Assembly (NCBI GenBank): GCA_025360745.1
Contig: JANYBP010000001.1
Location: 1-45,680, forward strand
Length of the DNA: 45,680 nt
Reading direction: 5' to 3'
From: a bacterium
GTDB taxonomy: Bacteria; Verrucomicrobiota; Kiritimatiellia; CAIKKV01; CAIYGI01
Shown here piece by piece: positions 34,383 through 42,632 of the stretch (its first letter is position 1; each line of letters opens with the position of its first letter). The notes below the pieces were generated by a model, which saw only the letters and a program-made list of their open reading frames with translations, made no database searches and was not told the origin of the DNA. Made by a program: the position numbers and the translations under genes.

Positions 34383-37300
34383 TCATTCTCCTCTCGCGCT
34401 GTATTTCCCAGGCGCCTTACAAGTTACCTCGACATTCTCGACCTGCCCCTTCCCCAGTCCGGCCCGGTAGGCGGCGCGAACGCGGCGCTGGCAAGCGTCC
34501 AGCGCCGCGCGCAGAACGGCGGCGTCGGCGCTCACGCCCAGCACACGCTTGGCCAGGGCGGTCAGCGCCGCATCGTTCTGGGGCAAGGCATGAATCTGGC
34601 GGTCTTCCAGAATCTGCAGCGCATGTTCGACGCGGCGCAGGAAGGCATAGTCTTCCGCCAACTGCCGCGCGGTGGCGGTCTCCAAAAGGCCGGCGCCCGC
34701 CAGCGCCGTCAGCGCGTCCAGCGTATTGCCGTTCAGAATTTCCGGATGCTCGGGCGCATGCATGAGTTGCAGGGCCTGGGCCAGAAACTCCACGTCGCGA
34801 ATTCCGCCGACGCCGGTCTTTACATCGTTCTCCGCCGCGCCGATGCTCTGTATGCGCCGGTGGCGTAGGCTGGTGACCGTGCGCACAATTTCGTCATGCT
34901 CGCGCCGGATCAAAAAAAGCGGCCGCACGGCCTCGCAAAAAGCCACCCCCAGCGCCAGATTACCGGCCGCCGGGCGAACCTTGAGCAGGGCCTGAATTTC
35001 CCAGAGTTCGGCGTGGTTCCGGTAGTAATCCAGCAGCGCCTGAAAACCATACGCCGCATGTCCGGCCGGACCGTAGGGCCGCAGCCGCAGGTCCACGCGA
35101 TAGGCATAACCCTCGGCGGTGTGCGTGCTCAGTTCGTGAACCAGTCGCCGCATCAGCCGTTCGGCGCCGTCGGCCACGGCCGTGGCGGCGTCCGGCGGCG
35201 CCGTGCGGTCATCGTAAAGCCCCAGCAGGTCGATATCGGAACTGTAATTGAGTTCGTGCCCGCCGAGTTTGCCGAAAGCGAGCACACAAAAGCCCTGCCC
35301 GTGGCCCGGGCCTTCGCCCTCGGATTGCGCCTGGCGCAGCATCGCGTCGGTTACCACATCGGCCAGCCGCGCCAGATCGCCCGTCACCTCGGCGAGCGGG
35401 GCGTGCAGACAGAGATCGCGCGCGCCGATCCGCACCAGTTCGCGGCGGCGGAAGCGCCGGACGGGGTCCAGGACATCGCTGTGTCCGCTGAAACGCGCGC
35501 GAAAACCGTCAAGCTCGTGTTCCAGCGCTTCGCGCGTGCGGACGCCCTGGACATTGCGAGGATCGGTGGCCCACTCGAAAAACTCCGGCACGCGCACGAG
35601 CGTGTCGGCCAGGAACTGACTGCCTGAAAGCATGTCGAGCAGCAGCGTCAACCGTTTGGGCTGCGCCAGCAAACGGTCGAAATTTTCCCTTGGGTCGTCC
35701 AGCACCGCCACCAGCCGTTCCCAGTTGTTGAGCGCCATATCCGGGTCGGGCACCCGCGCCAGCAGATCGCCGGCCAGCACCACCAGTCCGGCGAAACGGT
35801 CGCGCCTTTCGTCCGCGCCCGCCAGCCGTCGCAGGTTATCGTAGGCGCGCGCCGGATCGGCAAAGCCTGTGCGGCGCAGGATTTTTTCGCGCAGGGCTTC
35901 GGATGGCGCGTCGGACAGCACCAAGTCGGCGAGACTTCCATCGGCGCCCCTGCCAGGCAGCGAGTCGCGGCCAAAGTGGCGTTCCACAAAGGCGCGCACG
36001 ACTGCGGTTTCGCGCTCGAAGTCCACGCGCAGTTGCGCCCCCGCCCCCAGCCCGCCGCCGCCTTCATAGCCCATGCGCCGGGCCAGATGCCCGAACTCGA
36101 CCGCCTCCACGGGCGGCAGGTCGAGGTCCAGCGCCGATCCGCGTAAAAGGCGCAGGCCGTTGATCAGCCGCCGCAGAAAGTCGTAGGCGCGCAAAAGCTG
36201 CGCGCTCTCGCCGGGCGCCATAATTCCGGCCGCGGCCAGCGCTTCCAAAGCGGTATGAATGCGCGGCGTGCGCAGCGTCGGACGCGCGATGCCGTGAATC
36301 ACCTGCAGCAGTTGAACGTCGTACTCAATGTCCACCAGTCCGCCGGGACTGAACTTGGCGTTGGCCACGCCGGGCCGGGTTTTATCGGCCAGTTGACGGG
36401 CGCGCGCTTCGCGCAGTTCTGCGACGGCGATCGCCTGCGCCGCATAGACAAACTCGTCGCGCAGACGTTCCACCCGCCGCCCCAGTTCGGCATCGCCCGC
36501 CACGGCGCGCAGTCGCACCAGCGCCATGCGTTCGATGGCGTGCGCCGCGCCGCCGGGACCGTAGTAACGGCAAAAGCTTTCCAGACTGCAGGCCCAAGGG
36601 CCGCTGGCGCCGTAGGGACGCAGGCGCAGGTCCACGCGAAAAATGCCCTCGCGCTTGGCCACGATGGCCAGCGCGGTTTCACGGGCCAGCGCGCCGAAGA
36701 ATTCGGCGTTGTCCAGGGGTTGCGCGCCGTCGGTGCGCCCATTGTCGTCATAGACGAAGAGCAACTCGATATCCGAGGCGTAGCCCAGCGCCACCCCGCC
36801 GAATTTGCCCAGTCCGCAGATGGCATAGCGGGCTTCAATCCCGGCCACCGTGCGAGGCCGGCCATGGCGCGCCGCGAGTCCGTCATAAATCAGAGCGGCC
36901 GCGGCCGCGACGACTTCTTCGGCCAGCCGCGTGAGCGGCTCCGCCAGTTGGCGCACGTCGTGGCGCGCGTTCAGGATGGCGTCCAGATCGATGGCGAAGA
37001 TCTCGCGATCCTTGAACTCGTTCAGCCGCCGCAGTTGCGCGGCGGTTGACGAATCGCCCTCCGCCAAGGCCGCGCGCAAACGCGGTCCGACAGCCGCCGC
37101 ATCCATCGCAAAGCTGCGGCCCTCGACGTGCGGTTCGAGGATCGGACGCAGGGCCTCGTATTGCAGGCGGATGAAATCTTCCCAGAGGTAATCGCCCGCG
37201 CCCAGCAGGCGCGCCAGATACTGCAAGGCCCGCGGACGGCTGAGCCAATCCACCCACTGTCCGCGGGCGGGCAGTTTCAAGACATCGTCCAGCAACTGAT

Positions 37301-38213
37301 CGAAACGGCAGAGCGCCGTGTAAGGATCCGGCGCCTGCCCGAGAAAATAGGTGAATTGCTTGGTCAGCAGAATCGCCAGCGCAATCTGGTCGCGCCGCGC
37401 GGGGTCTTCGATGGATTGCCCGGCATCGTCCAGAATATCGATCTCGTCCTCGACGCGCCCCTCGCGTCCCGTGCGAATACGCACCTGCTCGATCGAAAGA
37501 CGCTGCAGCGAAAGCGCCGTGCTGAGCGCGTACAGAAAGGCGGGCGTGTCCTGCGAAACGACGCGCAGGGTCGTGTAAGGGGCGTGTCCGCCGGGAAACT
37601 CGATCTGCATCGGATAAAGCAGCGGCAGTTCCGCCGCCGCGGTTTCGCCAAGCCGACGCGCCACGGCCTCGTTGACCAGGTGGCGCGCCTCGGCGTTGGA
37701 CTGGGCATCGCCGCGTTCCAGCAAGCCGATCGCCTCCGTCAGGCGCGCGCAGACCGCGGTCCGCCAGGCGGCGGCATCGCCCTCGAAAGTGGCCCGGCCG
37801 ACGACCTGGTCCACGATCCGGCGACGTCTTAAAGGATCAGGGGCGGCGGCCACCACCCTGCCGCGCGCGGTGCGCGCCGGCGGCGGCTCCGGCAGCGCCG
37901 GCTGCCAGGTGAAAACCAGTCCGCTATCGATCGAAAAACCCAGTCCGGTCAGCACTCCGGCGATCAGCGAAAACTCGGCGGGATAATCGAAAGCCAGCAC
38001 CGTGCAGACCCAGCTTCCATCCGGCCGCGCATCCAGCCGCACCTCGATCGGATGCGCCGGCGTTACCAGCGCCAGCGCGTCCAGATGTGCGGCCACAGCC
38101 TCGGGCGCAAAGGCGTCAAAATAACGCTGGTCCAGGCGCGCCCAATGCGCCGCCACCAGTGCCCGGTCGGCAACCCTGCACAACGCAAGCAACGATTCCA
38201 GCGAAGGCTTCAT
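34383..38213 (-). CDS. glnE: GlnE, glutamine synthetase adenylyltransferase/adenylyl-removing enzyme, with N-terminal ACT-like domains
   Basis: GlnE switches glutamine synthetase on and off by adenylylating and deadenylylating a tyrosine. Both nucleotidyltransferase halves are present: GLGKFGGVALGYASDIELLF at about 467-486 and FGKLGGHELNYSSDIDLLGL at about 980-999. Each is followed by an RVDLRLRPYG block and a helical domain (GGLVDIEYDVQ; GGIRDVEFLAQ). The protein has 1276 residues, about 300 more than typical GlnE. The extra N-terminus holds two ACT-like units, at about 55-100 (VLAFDYPAEFSLIAGVLTGL) and 210-270 (LRVVSQDTPAFLYALSTALS, then DEIDILDDAG), the second strongly like those of GlnD. 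I infer that nitrogen signals may be sensed directly. The ATG at 38213 lacks a clear ribosome-binding site. Confidence 0.92.
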   Translation of the reverse strand: MKPSLESLLALCRVADRALVAAHWARLDQRYFDAFAPEAVAAHLDALALVTPAHPIEVRLDARPDGSWVCTVLAFDYPAEFSLIAGVLTGLGFSIDSGLVFTWQPALPEPPPARTARGRVVAAAPDPLRRRRIVDQVVGRATFEGDAAAWRTAVCARLTEAIGLLERGDAQSNAEARHLVNEAVARRLGETAAAELPLLYPMQIEFPGGHAPYTTLRVVSQDTPAFLYALSTALSLQRLSIEQVRIRTGREGRVEDEIDILDDAGQSIEDPARRDQIALAILLTKQFTYFLGQAPDPYTALCRFDQLLDDVLKLPARGQWVDWLSRPRALQYLARLLGAGDYLWEDFIRLQYEALRPILEPHVEGRSFAMDAAAVGPRLRAALAEGDSSTAAQLRRLNEFKDREIFAIDLDAILNARHDVRQLAEPLTRLAEEVVAAAAALIYDGLAARHGRPRTVAGIEARYAICGLGKFGGVALGYASDIELLFVYDDNGRTDGAQPLDNAEFFGALARETALAIVAKREGIFRVDLRLRPYGASGPWACSLESFCRYYGPGGAAHAIERMALVRLRAVAGDAELGRRVERLRDEFVYAAQAIAVAELREARARQLADKTRPGVANAKFSPGGLVDIEYDVQLLQVIHGIARPTLRTPRIHTALEALAAAGIMAPGESAQLLRAYDFLRRLINGLRLLRGSALDLDLPPVEAVEFGHLARRMGYEGGGGLGAGAQLRVDFERETAVVRAFVERHFGRDSLPGRGADGSLADLVLSDAPSEALREKILRRTGFADPARAYDNLRRLAGADERRDRFAGLVVLAGDLLARVPDPDMALNNWERLVAVLDDPRENFDRLLAQPKRLTLLLDMLSGSQFLADTLVRVPEFFEWATDPRNVQGVRTREALEHELDGFRARFSGHSDVLDPVRRFRRRELVRIGARDLCLHAPLAEVTGDLARLADVVTDAMLRQAQSEGEGPGHGQGFCVLAFGKLGGHELNYSSDIDLLGLYDDRTAPPDAATAVADGAERLMRRLVHELSTHTAEGYAYRVDLRLRPYGPAGHAAYGFQALLDYYRNHAELWEIQALLKVRPAAGNLALGVAFCEAVRPLFLIRREHDEIVRTVTSLRHRRIQSIGAAENDVKTGVGGIRDVEFLAQALQLMHAPEHPEILNGNTLDALTALAGAGLLETATARQLAEDYAFLRRVEHALQILEDRQIHALPQNDAALTALAKRVLGVSADAAVLRAALDACQRRVRAAYRAGLGKGQVENVEVTCKAPGKYSARGE

Positions 38214-38222
38214 TTGAGGAAG

Positions 38223-38257
38223 GTGTTCAGTGTTCGGTGTCCAGGGTTCAGGGTTCA
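38223..38257. repeat. Five tandem 7-base repeats
   Basis: GTGTTCA, GTGTTCG, GTGTCCA, GGGTTCA and GGGTTCA follow in register without gaps, ten bases upstream of the glnE start. They belong to the same family as 19541-19688 and 42168-42181. Confidence 0.75.
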
Positions 38258-38603
38258 GTTCAGAGACAGAATACAGAATACAGAACTGAATGTGTCATTC
38301 AATTTCAACAAAACACGCGCCCCACTATTTACGGCATTCTTCCCGTGATTTCGCGCGTCTGATCGCGCACTTTCGCCGCTCACATTCCGGCAACAACGCC
38401 GCATCGCCACAATCGCCAACTGACAATAGTCCGCCAGCACAGGCAGAAATACCGCATGTCGAGCCCCTCAGCAAGCGCCGGCACGCGCATGCCTCGGAAC
38501 CCGAGGCGTCATAAGCGATGGCAGGCGAACGCCCTCAGCCCTTGATCCTCGCCTAACGTCGTTCCTGTCCGGCGTGCTCAGCGATTCCGCTCAGCGACCA
38601 CGC

Positions 38604-38675
38604 GGCCGGCCCTCCAGAAGCATCCTCTCGTAGTTCTCGATGATGTCCGCTGGAGGGCCGGCCTCCGTGCCGGCC
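38604..38675. repeat. Second inverted pair of GGAGGG/CTCCGTG palindromes
   Basis: The right unit (38652-38675) is complete: GGAGGG, CCGGC, CTCCGTG, CCGGCC. The left unit keeps GGCCGGCCCTCC (38604-38615), that is GGAGGGCCGGCC in minus orientation. The remainder is shortened to GACCACGC, which resembles the inverse of the GCGTC after the right unit. The 36-base spacer and the outward orientation match the pair at 577-655. Confidence 0.7.
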
Positions 38676-38895
38676 GCGTCAACGTGCCGAAATCGGTTCG
38701 ACAACAACTCGGGGAAACCTCGCTAGGCGGGGATTTGGGTTTGAATTCCCGCCTTGTACTTGTATAAGCGCCGCACGAGGGCTATAAAACTACCCGTTGG
38801 GACAATGGCTGAATGATGAAGACAAGCGGTATAATCCGGGTTGTTTGGCAGACTGCCCCGACAAACGCAACTTACGGCTCGCAAATCGGAACGCG

Positions 38896-39651
38896 ATGAA
38901 AAACATCACAGGCAGATTGCCGGGGGCTAAAACGGCGCCGGCGCCGGCAATTCAGTGCTGGATCCCGCCGGGGATTCAGAACGACGCGGGGCTGATCATT
39001 TTCCCGGGGGGCGGATACGGTCACCTGGCGGAACACGAAGGCCCGGCTTATGCTGAGCACTTTTCGCGCCGCGGGGTGGCCTGTTTCGTTGTCAACTACC
39101 GGTTGGGATCGGATGGCTTCCGGCATCCGGCCATGCTTGAGGACGCGCTGGCCGCCATCTTTACCGTCCGCGAGTCTGCCGCCAAGTTCGGACTGGATCC
39201 CCGCAAGATCGGGGTCATGGGCTCATCGGCGGGAGGACACCTGGCGGCGCATGCGCTCGTCGCGTGGCCAAAGTATAAGAGCGAAATTTCCCTGCGCCCT
39301 GATTTCGGCATCCTCTGTTACCCCGTCATTACCTCGCACGGCGAATTCAGCCACCGGGGAAGCACCGCCAATCTGGCGGGGAATAACCCCTCGCCGGCGC
39401 TGCTTGATGAAGTCTCCTGCGAGCGGCACGTTACGCAAAACACACCGCCATGCTTTATCTGGCATACGGCGGAAGACCGCGGTGTGCCCGTCGAAAACAG
39501 CCTCATGTTTGCGTCGGCCCTGCGAAAACACGGCGTTCCCTTTGAATTGCACATCTATGCCAAAGGTGGACATGGCTTGGGTCTCAAGGCGCCCTTTGCA
39601 TGGGCGCAAGATTGCCTGCGGTGGTTGAAGGAAAACGCTGGTTCAGTTTGA
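38896..39651 (+). CDS. Alpha/beta hydrolase, esterase-like
   Basis: A 251-residue hydrolase of the acetyl-esterase/acetylxylan-esterase-like group. The oxyanion region is FPGGGYGHLAEHEG (36-49), the nucleophile elbow is GSSAGGHLAAH with Ser at 111, and Asp 194 (TAEDRGVP) and His 226 (GGHGLGL) complete the triad. FVVNYRLG and DALAAIFTVRESAAKFGLDP are typical of this family. I start it at the ATG at 38896; the frame is open to 38797 but those 33 codons are not family-like. No signal peptide is seen, so it should act in the cytoplasm on acylated sugars. It is followed after 22 bases by the GH172 gene. Confidence 0.85.
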   Translation: MKNITGRLPGAKTAPAPAIQCWIPPGIQNDAGLIIFPGGGYGHLAEHEGPAYAEHFSRRGVACFVVNYRLGSDGFRHPAMLEDALAAIFTVRESAAKFGLDPRKIGVMGSSAGGHLAAHALVAWPKYKSEISLRPDFGILCYPVITSHGEFSHRGSTANLAGNNPSPALLDEVSCERHVTQNTPPCFIWHTAEDRGVPVENSLMFASALRKHGVPFELHIYAKGGHGLGLKAPFAWAQDCLRWLKENAGSV

Positions 39652-39673
39652 AGTCGCTTACATTGGAGAAATC

Positions 39674-40858
39674 ATGCCAACTCATGAGATCGCGCGGATT
39701 CTAAACAGGAAGACCGGACGCTGTTCGTCATGGGACAAAACAGGACGCAACAAGGATGCCTGGATGCTGGCCCCCGGGGAGACGCGCGTACTGGCCGACA
39801 TCAAGGGCCCCGGCCAGATCACGCATCTCTGGATGACCCAGAGGAATCATTATCGTGAATGCCTGATCCGCATCACCTGGGATAACGCCCCCTTCCCCAG
39901 CGTATTATGTCCTCTGGGCGATTTTTTCGGCCTGGGCCACGGGATCGTCGCTTCGTATCAATCGCAATTCTTCACCGCTTCGACGCGCTACCCCTATCAG
40001 TTCAACCAGGGCTGCGCGCTGAATTGCTACATGCCCATGCCGTTCCGGGAGCGTGCGCTGATCGAACTGGTCAACGAGAGCAAGGAAAGCCACCGGCAGT
40101 ACTTTTATGTGGATTACGAAACCATGGCCGACTTGCCGGAGGATACCGGCTATTTTCACGCCGAGTTCCGCAGGGTCAACCCATTCGGCGGCTGGGGCCC
40201 CGAGATTACGACGAACAGGGCGGGACATCAGCTCGCCGATATCGTCAATAAGCAACGATTAGCCTGGGATAACAACTACGTGCTGCTGGAAACCAGGGGG
40301 CGCGGACATTATATAGGCTGCAATTTGAGCGTGACCAATTTCCGGGGCGACTGGTGGGGCGAGGGGGATGACATGATCTGGGTGGACGGTTACAAGTGGC
40401 CGCCGGACCTGCACGGGACCGGTTCCGAGGACTACCTGAATCAGGCCTGGGGTATGCAGGACAACGCCTTCCTGCGCAACGGCAGTTCGGTTTTCGAGGG
40501 CAAAACAACCATTGTGCCGACGGCTACGCCCTGGTCCGAGGGGGCCTATCAAACCAGTTATGTCTTCCACGTGGAAAATCCAGTCCGCTTCAATAAAGAG
40601 ATCAAGGTGACCATCGAACATGGACACGGCAATCACCTGGCCAACGAGATGTCATCCGTGGCCTATTGGTTCGCCGACCGGCCGTGCCGCGCCATCAAGC
40701 CGCCTGCCGTGCAGAAGCGCCTGCCGGTCCTGCGCGACAATTCAGGCCGCTGGCTCTTCGATAAGAAGAACCAATGTCCCGGCAAGCCGGTCAAATTGAA
40801 TCAGGAAATGAAGCAGATGAAAGCCTTGTGGGCTAGGAAATACGGCAAGAAAAAATGA
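39674..40858 (+). CDS. DUF2961 / GH172-family glycoside hydrolase
   Basis: This 394-residue protein matches the DUF2961 family, now GH172 (arabinofuranosidases and difructose-anhydride enzymes). Marks are an early ADIKGPGQITHLWMT strand, PLGDFFGLGHG, HYIGCNLSVTNF, then WWGEGDDMIWVDG near residue 230 and GTGSEDYLNQAWG near 250. The last two blocks hold the acidic residues of the active site. It has no signal peptide. GGAG precedes the ATG by six bases. It probably forms an operon with the esterase-like gene upstream and cleaves furanosidic sugars; the exact substrate is open. Confidence 0.88.
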   Translation: MPTHEIARILNRKTGRCSSWDKTGRNKDAWMLAPGETRVLADIKGPGQITHLWMTQRNHYRECLIRITWDNAPFPSVLCPLGDFFGLGHGIVASYQSQFFTASTRYPYQFNQGCALNCYMPMPFRERALIELVNESKESHRQYFYVDYETMADLPEDTGYFHAEFRRVNPFGGWGPEITTNRAGHQLADIVNKQRLAWDNNYVLLETRGRGHYIGCNLSVTNFRGDWWGEGDDMIWVDGYKWPPDLHGTGSEDYLNQAWGMQDNAFLRNGSSVFEGKTTIVPTATPWSEGAYQTSYVFHVENPVRFNKEIKVTIEHGHGNHLANEMSSVAYWFADRPCRAIKPPAVQKRLPVLRDNSGRWLFDKKNQCPGKPVKLNQEMKQMKALWARKYGKKK

Positions 40859-40869
40859 CCGCAATCGGA

Positions 40870-40891
40870 GCCGCCCAGCCCGCGGCGTTTT
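40870..40891 (+). terminator. Intrinsic terminator after the GH172 gene
   Basis: GCCGC and GCGGC pair around a 7-base loop (40870-40886), followed by GTTTT, 12 bases after the stop at 40858. It separates this operon from the convergent PQQ-propeller gene. Confidence 0.5.
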
Positions 40892-40932
40892 ACACAGCAG
40901 CAAGCCGGGCATCACAAGGCTGAGGGCGCCTG

Positions 40933-42153
40933 TTAGTTTTTCCCGCGCAGGTCCACGCAAACCAGCGCGCCCTTTTCGTTGCGCAGGTAAAAACGCCCAT
41001 CGCTGAAGACCGGCGCGGTCCAGCAGGTGTCATCGAGAAACTTGGCCCGGAATTGCTCCTGATAGCCCTGCGTGGAAGCCGCCGCCAGGATCAATTCTCC
41101 CTTTTCTGAGAGATAAACAATGGTCTCGTTGACCATGATGAGCGAGCCGAAGCCGGTCCCGGCGGCTTGCCAGACCACAACGCCGGTTTCGGCATTCATA
41201 CAAGTCAGCGCGCCTTTGCCGGGACTTCCATCCACGCCATAAAAATGTCCCTTATACAGAACCGGGCTGCTGAAATGGCTTTTCAGATTCTTGTTTTCCC
41301 AGAGTTTCACCGGCGTGGCGCCCCGGCAATCCAACAAGGCACAGCCATGGCCATAGCCTGAAGAGATGAAGATGCGTCCATCCAAAAACACCGGGTCGGC
41401 GGCGTTGACATCGTAACTGGTCTTCCACGGATATTGCCAGGCGAGTTTGCCATCCTGCAATTCGACCCCCAGCAGCGCATCGCTGCCGAACAGCGCGATC
41501 ATCGAGCGCGTTCCGGTTTTGAATGGCACCGGAGTGGCGTAACCGCAGATCCCTGCGGGCGAGGCCCAGACCGTCTTGCCGGTAGCCTTGTCCAGAACCA
41601 ACCCATATTTGCCAAGATTCAGTATCAGGCGCTCGCCCAGCACGAGTGGTGCGCCGCTGACACCCCACTGCGGGATGCCGTAGTTATTATCGGCCTTGAA
41701 ATCGCGCCGCCAGCGCAATTCCCCATTCAAGCGATCGAACGCAAACACTTTGGCGTCGCGGCTGGCGAAAAACACCAGCTTGCCGTCCACAACCGGACAA
41801 CTGCGCGGTCCGGCATGTCCGCCCGCATCGCAGGCATAACCATTGGTCCAGACCAACGCGCCGCTTTCCGCGTCCAGGCAGGTAATCACGTCCCGTTTGT
41901 CGAGATTACCCGCCACGAACAAACGCCCGCCGGCAATCGTCGGCGCGGTGTATCCCGGACCGACCTGCGCCTTCCAGACGGTGACCGTCGCGGCGCCTTT
42001 CTGAAACCAGTTTGTGGCCTCCACCCGGCCATTACCATCCGGCCCCCGCCAGCCTGCCCAGTCGGCGCGGGCGACTCCCTCACCAGCCACAAGCAGCAGG
42101 ACGGAAGACACAATTAAAGCAGAAGGTTTCATGTAGATATTCATATTTTTCAC
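40933..42153 (-). CDS. Exported PQQ-like beta-propeller protein
   Basis: A 406-residue protein with a signal peptide (MKPSALIVSSVLLLVAGEG, cut after ARA). The mature protein starts DWAGWRGPDGNG, a very common opening of WD40-like PQQ-repeat proteins in Planctomycetes and Verrucomicrobia. Repeated blades carry DAESGALVWTNG, DRLNGELRWRRDF, DKATGKTVWASP and NAETGVVVWQAAG. Such proteins are periplasmic, often binding or assembly proteins, and the repeats alone do not prove bound PQQ. The longest frame begins with a GTG at 42153; ATGs at 42144 and 42132 are alternatives, and 42132 gives the cleanest signal peptide. Confidence 0.8.
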   Translation of the reverse strand: MKNMNIYMKPSALIVSSVLLLVAGEGVARADWAGWRGPDGNGRVEATNWFQKGAATVTVWKAQVGPGYTAPTIAGGRLFVAGNLDKRDVITCLDAESGALVWTNGYACDAGGHAGPRSCPVVDGKLVFFASRDAKVFAFDRLNGELRWRRDFKADNNYGIPQWGVSGAPLVLGERLILNLGKYGLVLDKATGKTVWASPAGICGYATPVPFKTGTRSMIALFGSDALLGVELQDGKLAWQYPWKTSYDVNAADPVFLDGRIFISSGYGHGCALLDCRGATPVKLWENKNLKSHFSSPVLYKGHFYGVDGSPGKGALTCMNAETGVVVWQAAGTGFGSLIMVNETIVYLSEKGELILAAASTQGYQEQFRAKFLDDTCWTAPVFSDGRFYLRNEKGALVCVDLRGKN

Positions 42154-42167
42154 TGCTATGAGTCTAG

Positions 42168-42234
42168 GGGTTCAGGGTTCCTAATCGTAATCATAATCAG
42201 TTATAACCCGAATTCCCGATTAAGATTACGATTA
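42168..42234. repeat. 7-base repeats followed by an AT-rich hairpin
   Basis: GGGTTCA and GGGTTCC (42168-42181) run directly into TAATCGTAATCATAATC (42182-42198). Its near-perfect inverse GATTAAGATTACGATTA lies at 42218-42234 (16 of 17 bases pair, 19-base loop). The locus lies between the acyl carrier protein stop and the PQQ-propeller start, both on the minus strand. Confidence 0.75.
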
Positions 42235-42256
42235 TGAATTGTAAACACGGTCACTT

Positions 42257-42502
42257 CTAAGCGGTGCGCGTTTCCAAAAACGCGACAAAATCGCCGACGG
42301 TCTTGAGGTGAACAAGTTCGCTCGGGTCGAATTCGATCTCGAAACCTTGTTGAATGTCGTACATCAGGTCGAGTATCGAGAGCGAATCGAATCCCAGCGC
42401 ATCCACGCGCGAGGCCTCGGAAATACTGTCCCAGTCCACGTTTTCACGCGTGGTGCTCTTCATGATGCCGTGCAGTTTTTTCAAAATTTCGTCGTGCGTC
42501 AT
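42257..42502 (-). CDS. Acyl carrier protein
   Basis: An 81-residue carrier protein. The attachment site is LGFDSLSILDL with Ser 40, which would receive 4'-phosphopantetheine. The acidic helix II/III pattern (DIQQGFEIEFDPSELVHLKT) is normal. The ATG at 42502 has AGGGGG just upstream; the frame is open further to 42658, but that part translates the CCGTTCCGTC repeats (RTKRTERTKR) and cannot be real. No fatty acid, polyketide or peptide synthase gene lies nearby, so the acyl chain and partner enzymes are unknown. Confidence 0.88.
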   Translation of the reverse strand: MTHDEILKKLHGIMKSTTRENVDWDSISEASRVDALGFDSLSILDLMYDIQQGFEIEFDPSELVHLKTVGDFVAFLETRTA

Positions 42503-42559
42503 ACCATCCCCCTTATGGGGCTTATCGTACCGGCCCGGCCAATGGGGAGTCAATGGGAA

Positions 42560-42632
42560 ACGGACAGAACGGACTAAACAGACTAAACGGATTGCCCAGT
42601 TCCGTTTAGTCCGTTCCGTCCGTTTTGTCCGT
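42560..42632. repeat. Long inverted repeat of CCGTTCCGTC type
   Basis: Two 32-base arms (42560-42591 and 42601-42632) pair at 28 of 32 positions around a 9-base loop. The arms are built from 10-base words such as TCCGTTTAGT, CCGTTCCGTC and CGTTTTGTCC. The repeat spans the end of the four-helix-bundle gene, where it encodes GQDGQNGRNGLNG, and the leader of the acyl carrier protein gene. Confidence 0.75.

Larger units (their letters stand above)
38214..38895. other. Gene-free stretch rich in short repeats
   Basis: This 682-base region between divergent glnE and the hydrolase gene contains the 7-base tandem repeat (38223-38257), a short ACAGAATACAGAA-type repeat just after it, and the GGAGGG/CTCCGTG palindromes (38604-38675). 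I see no convincing gene; a plus-strand frame at 38290-38514 is His/Ser/Arg-rich and not protein-like. A TATAAT at 38830-38835 could serve the hydrolase gene, but no -35 box is visible. Confidence 0.6.

Noticed and set aside
38223-38257. CRISPR-like repeat
   Set aside because: The units are 7 bases with no spacers and no cas genes are nearby.
38290-38514. Possible small plus-strand gene before the hydrolase
   Set aside because: His/Ser/Arg-rich, no ribosome-binding site and no protein-like pattern.
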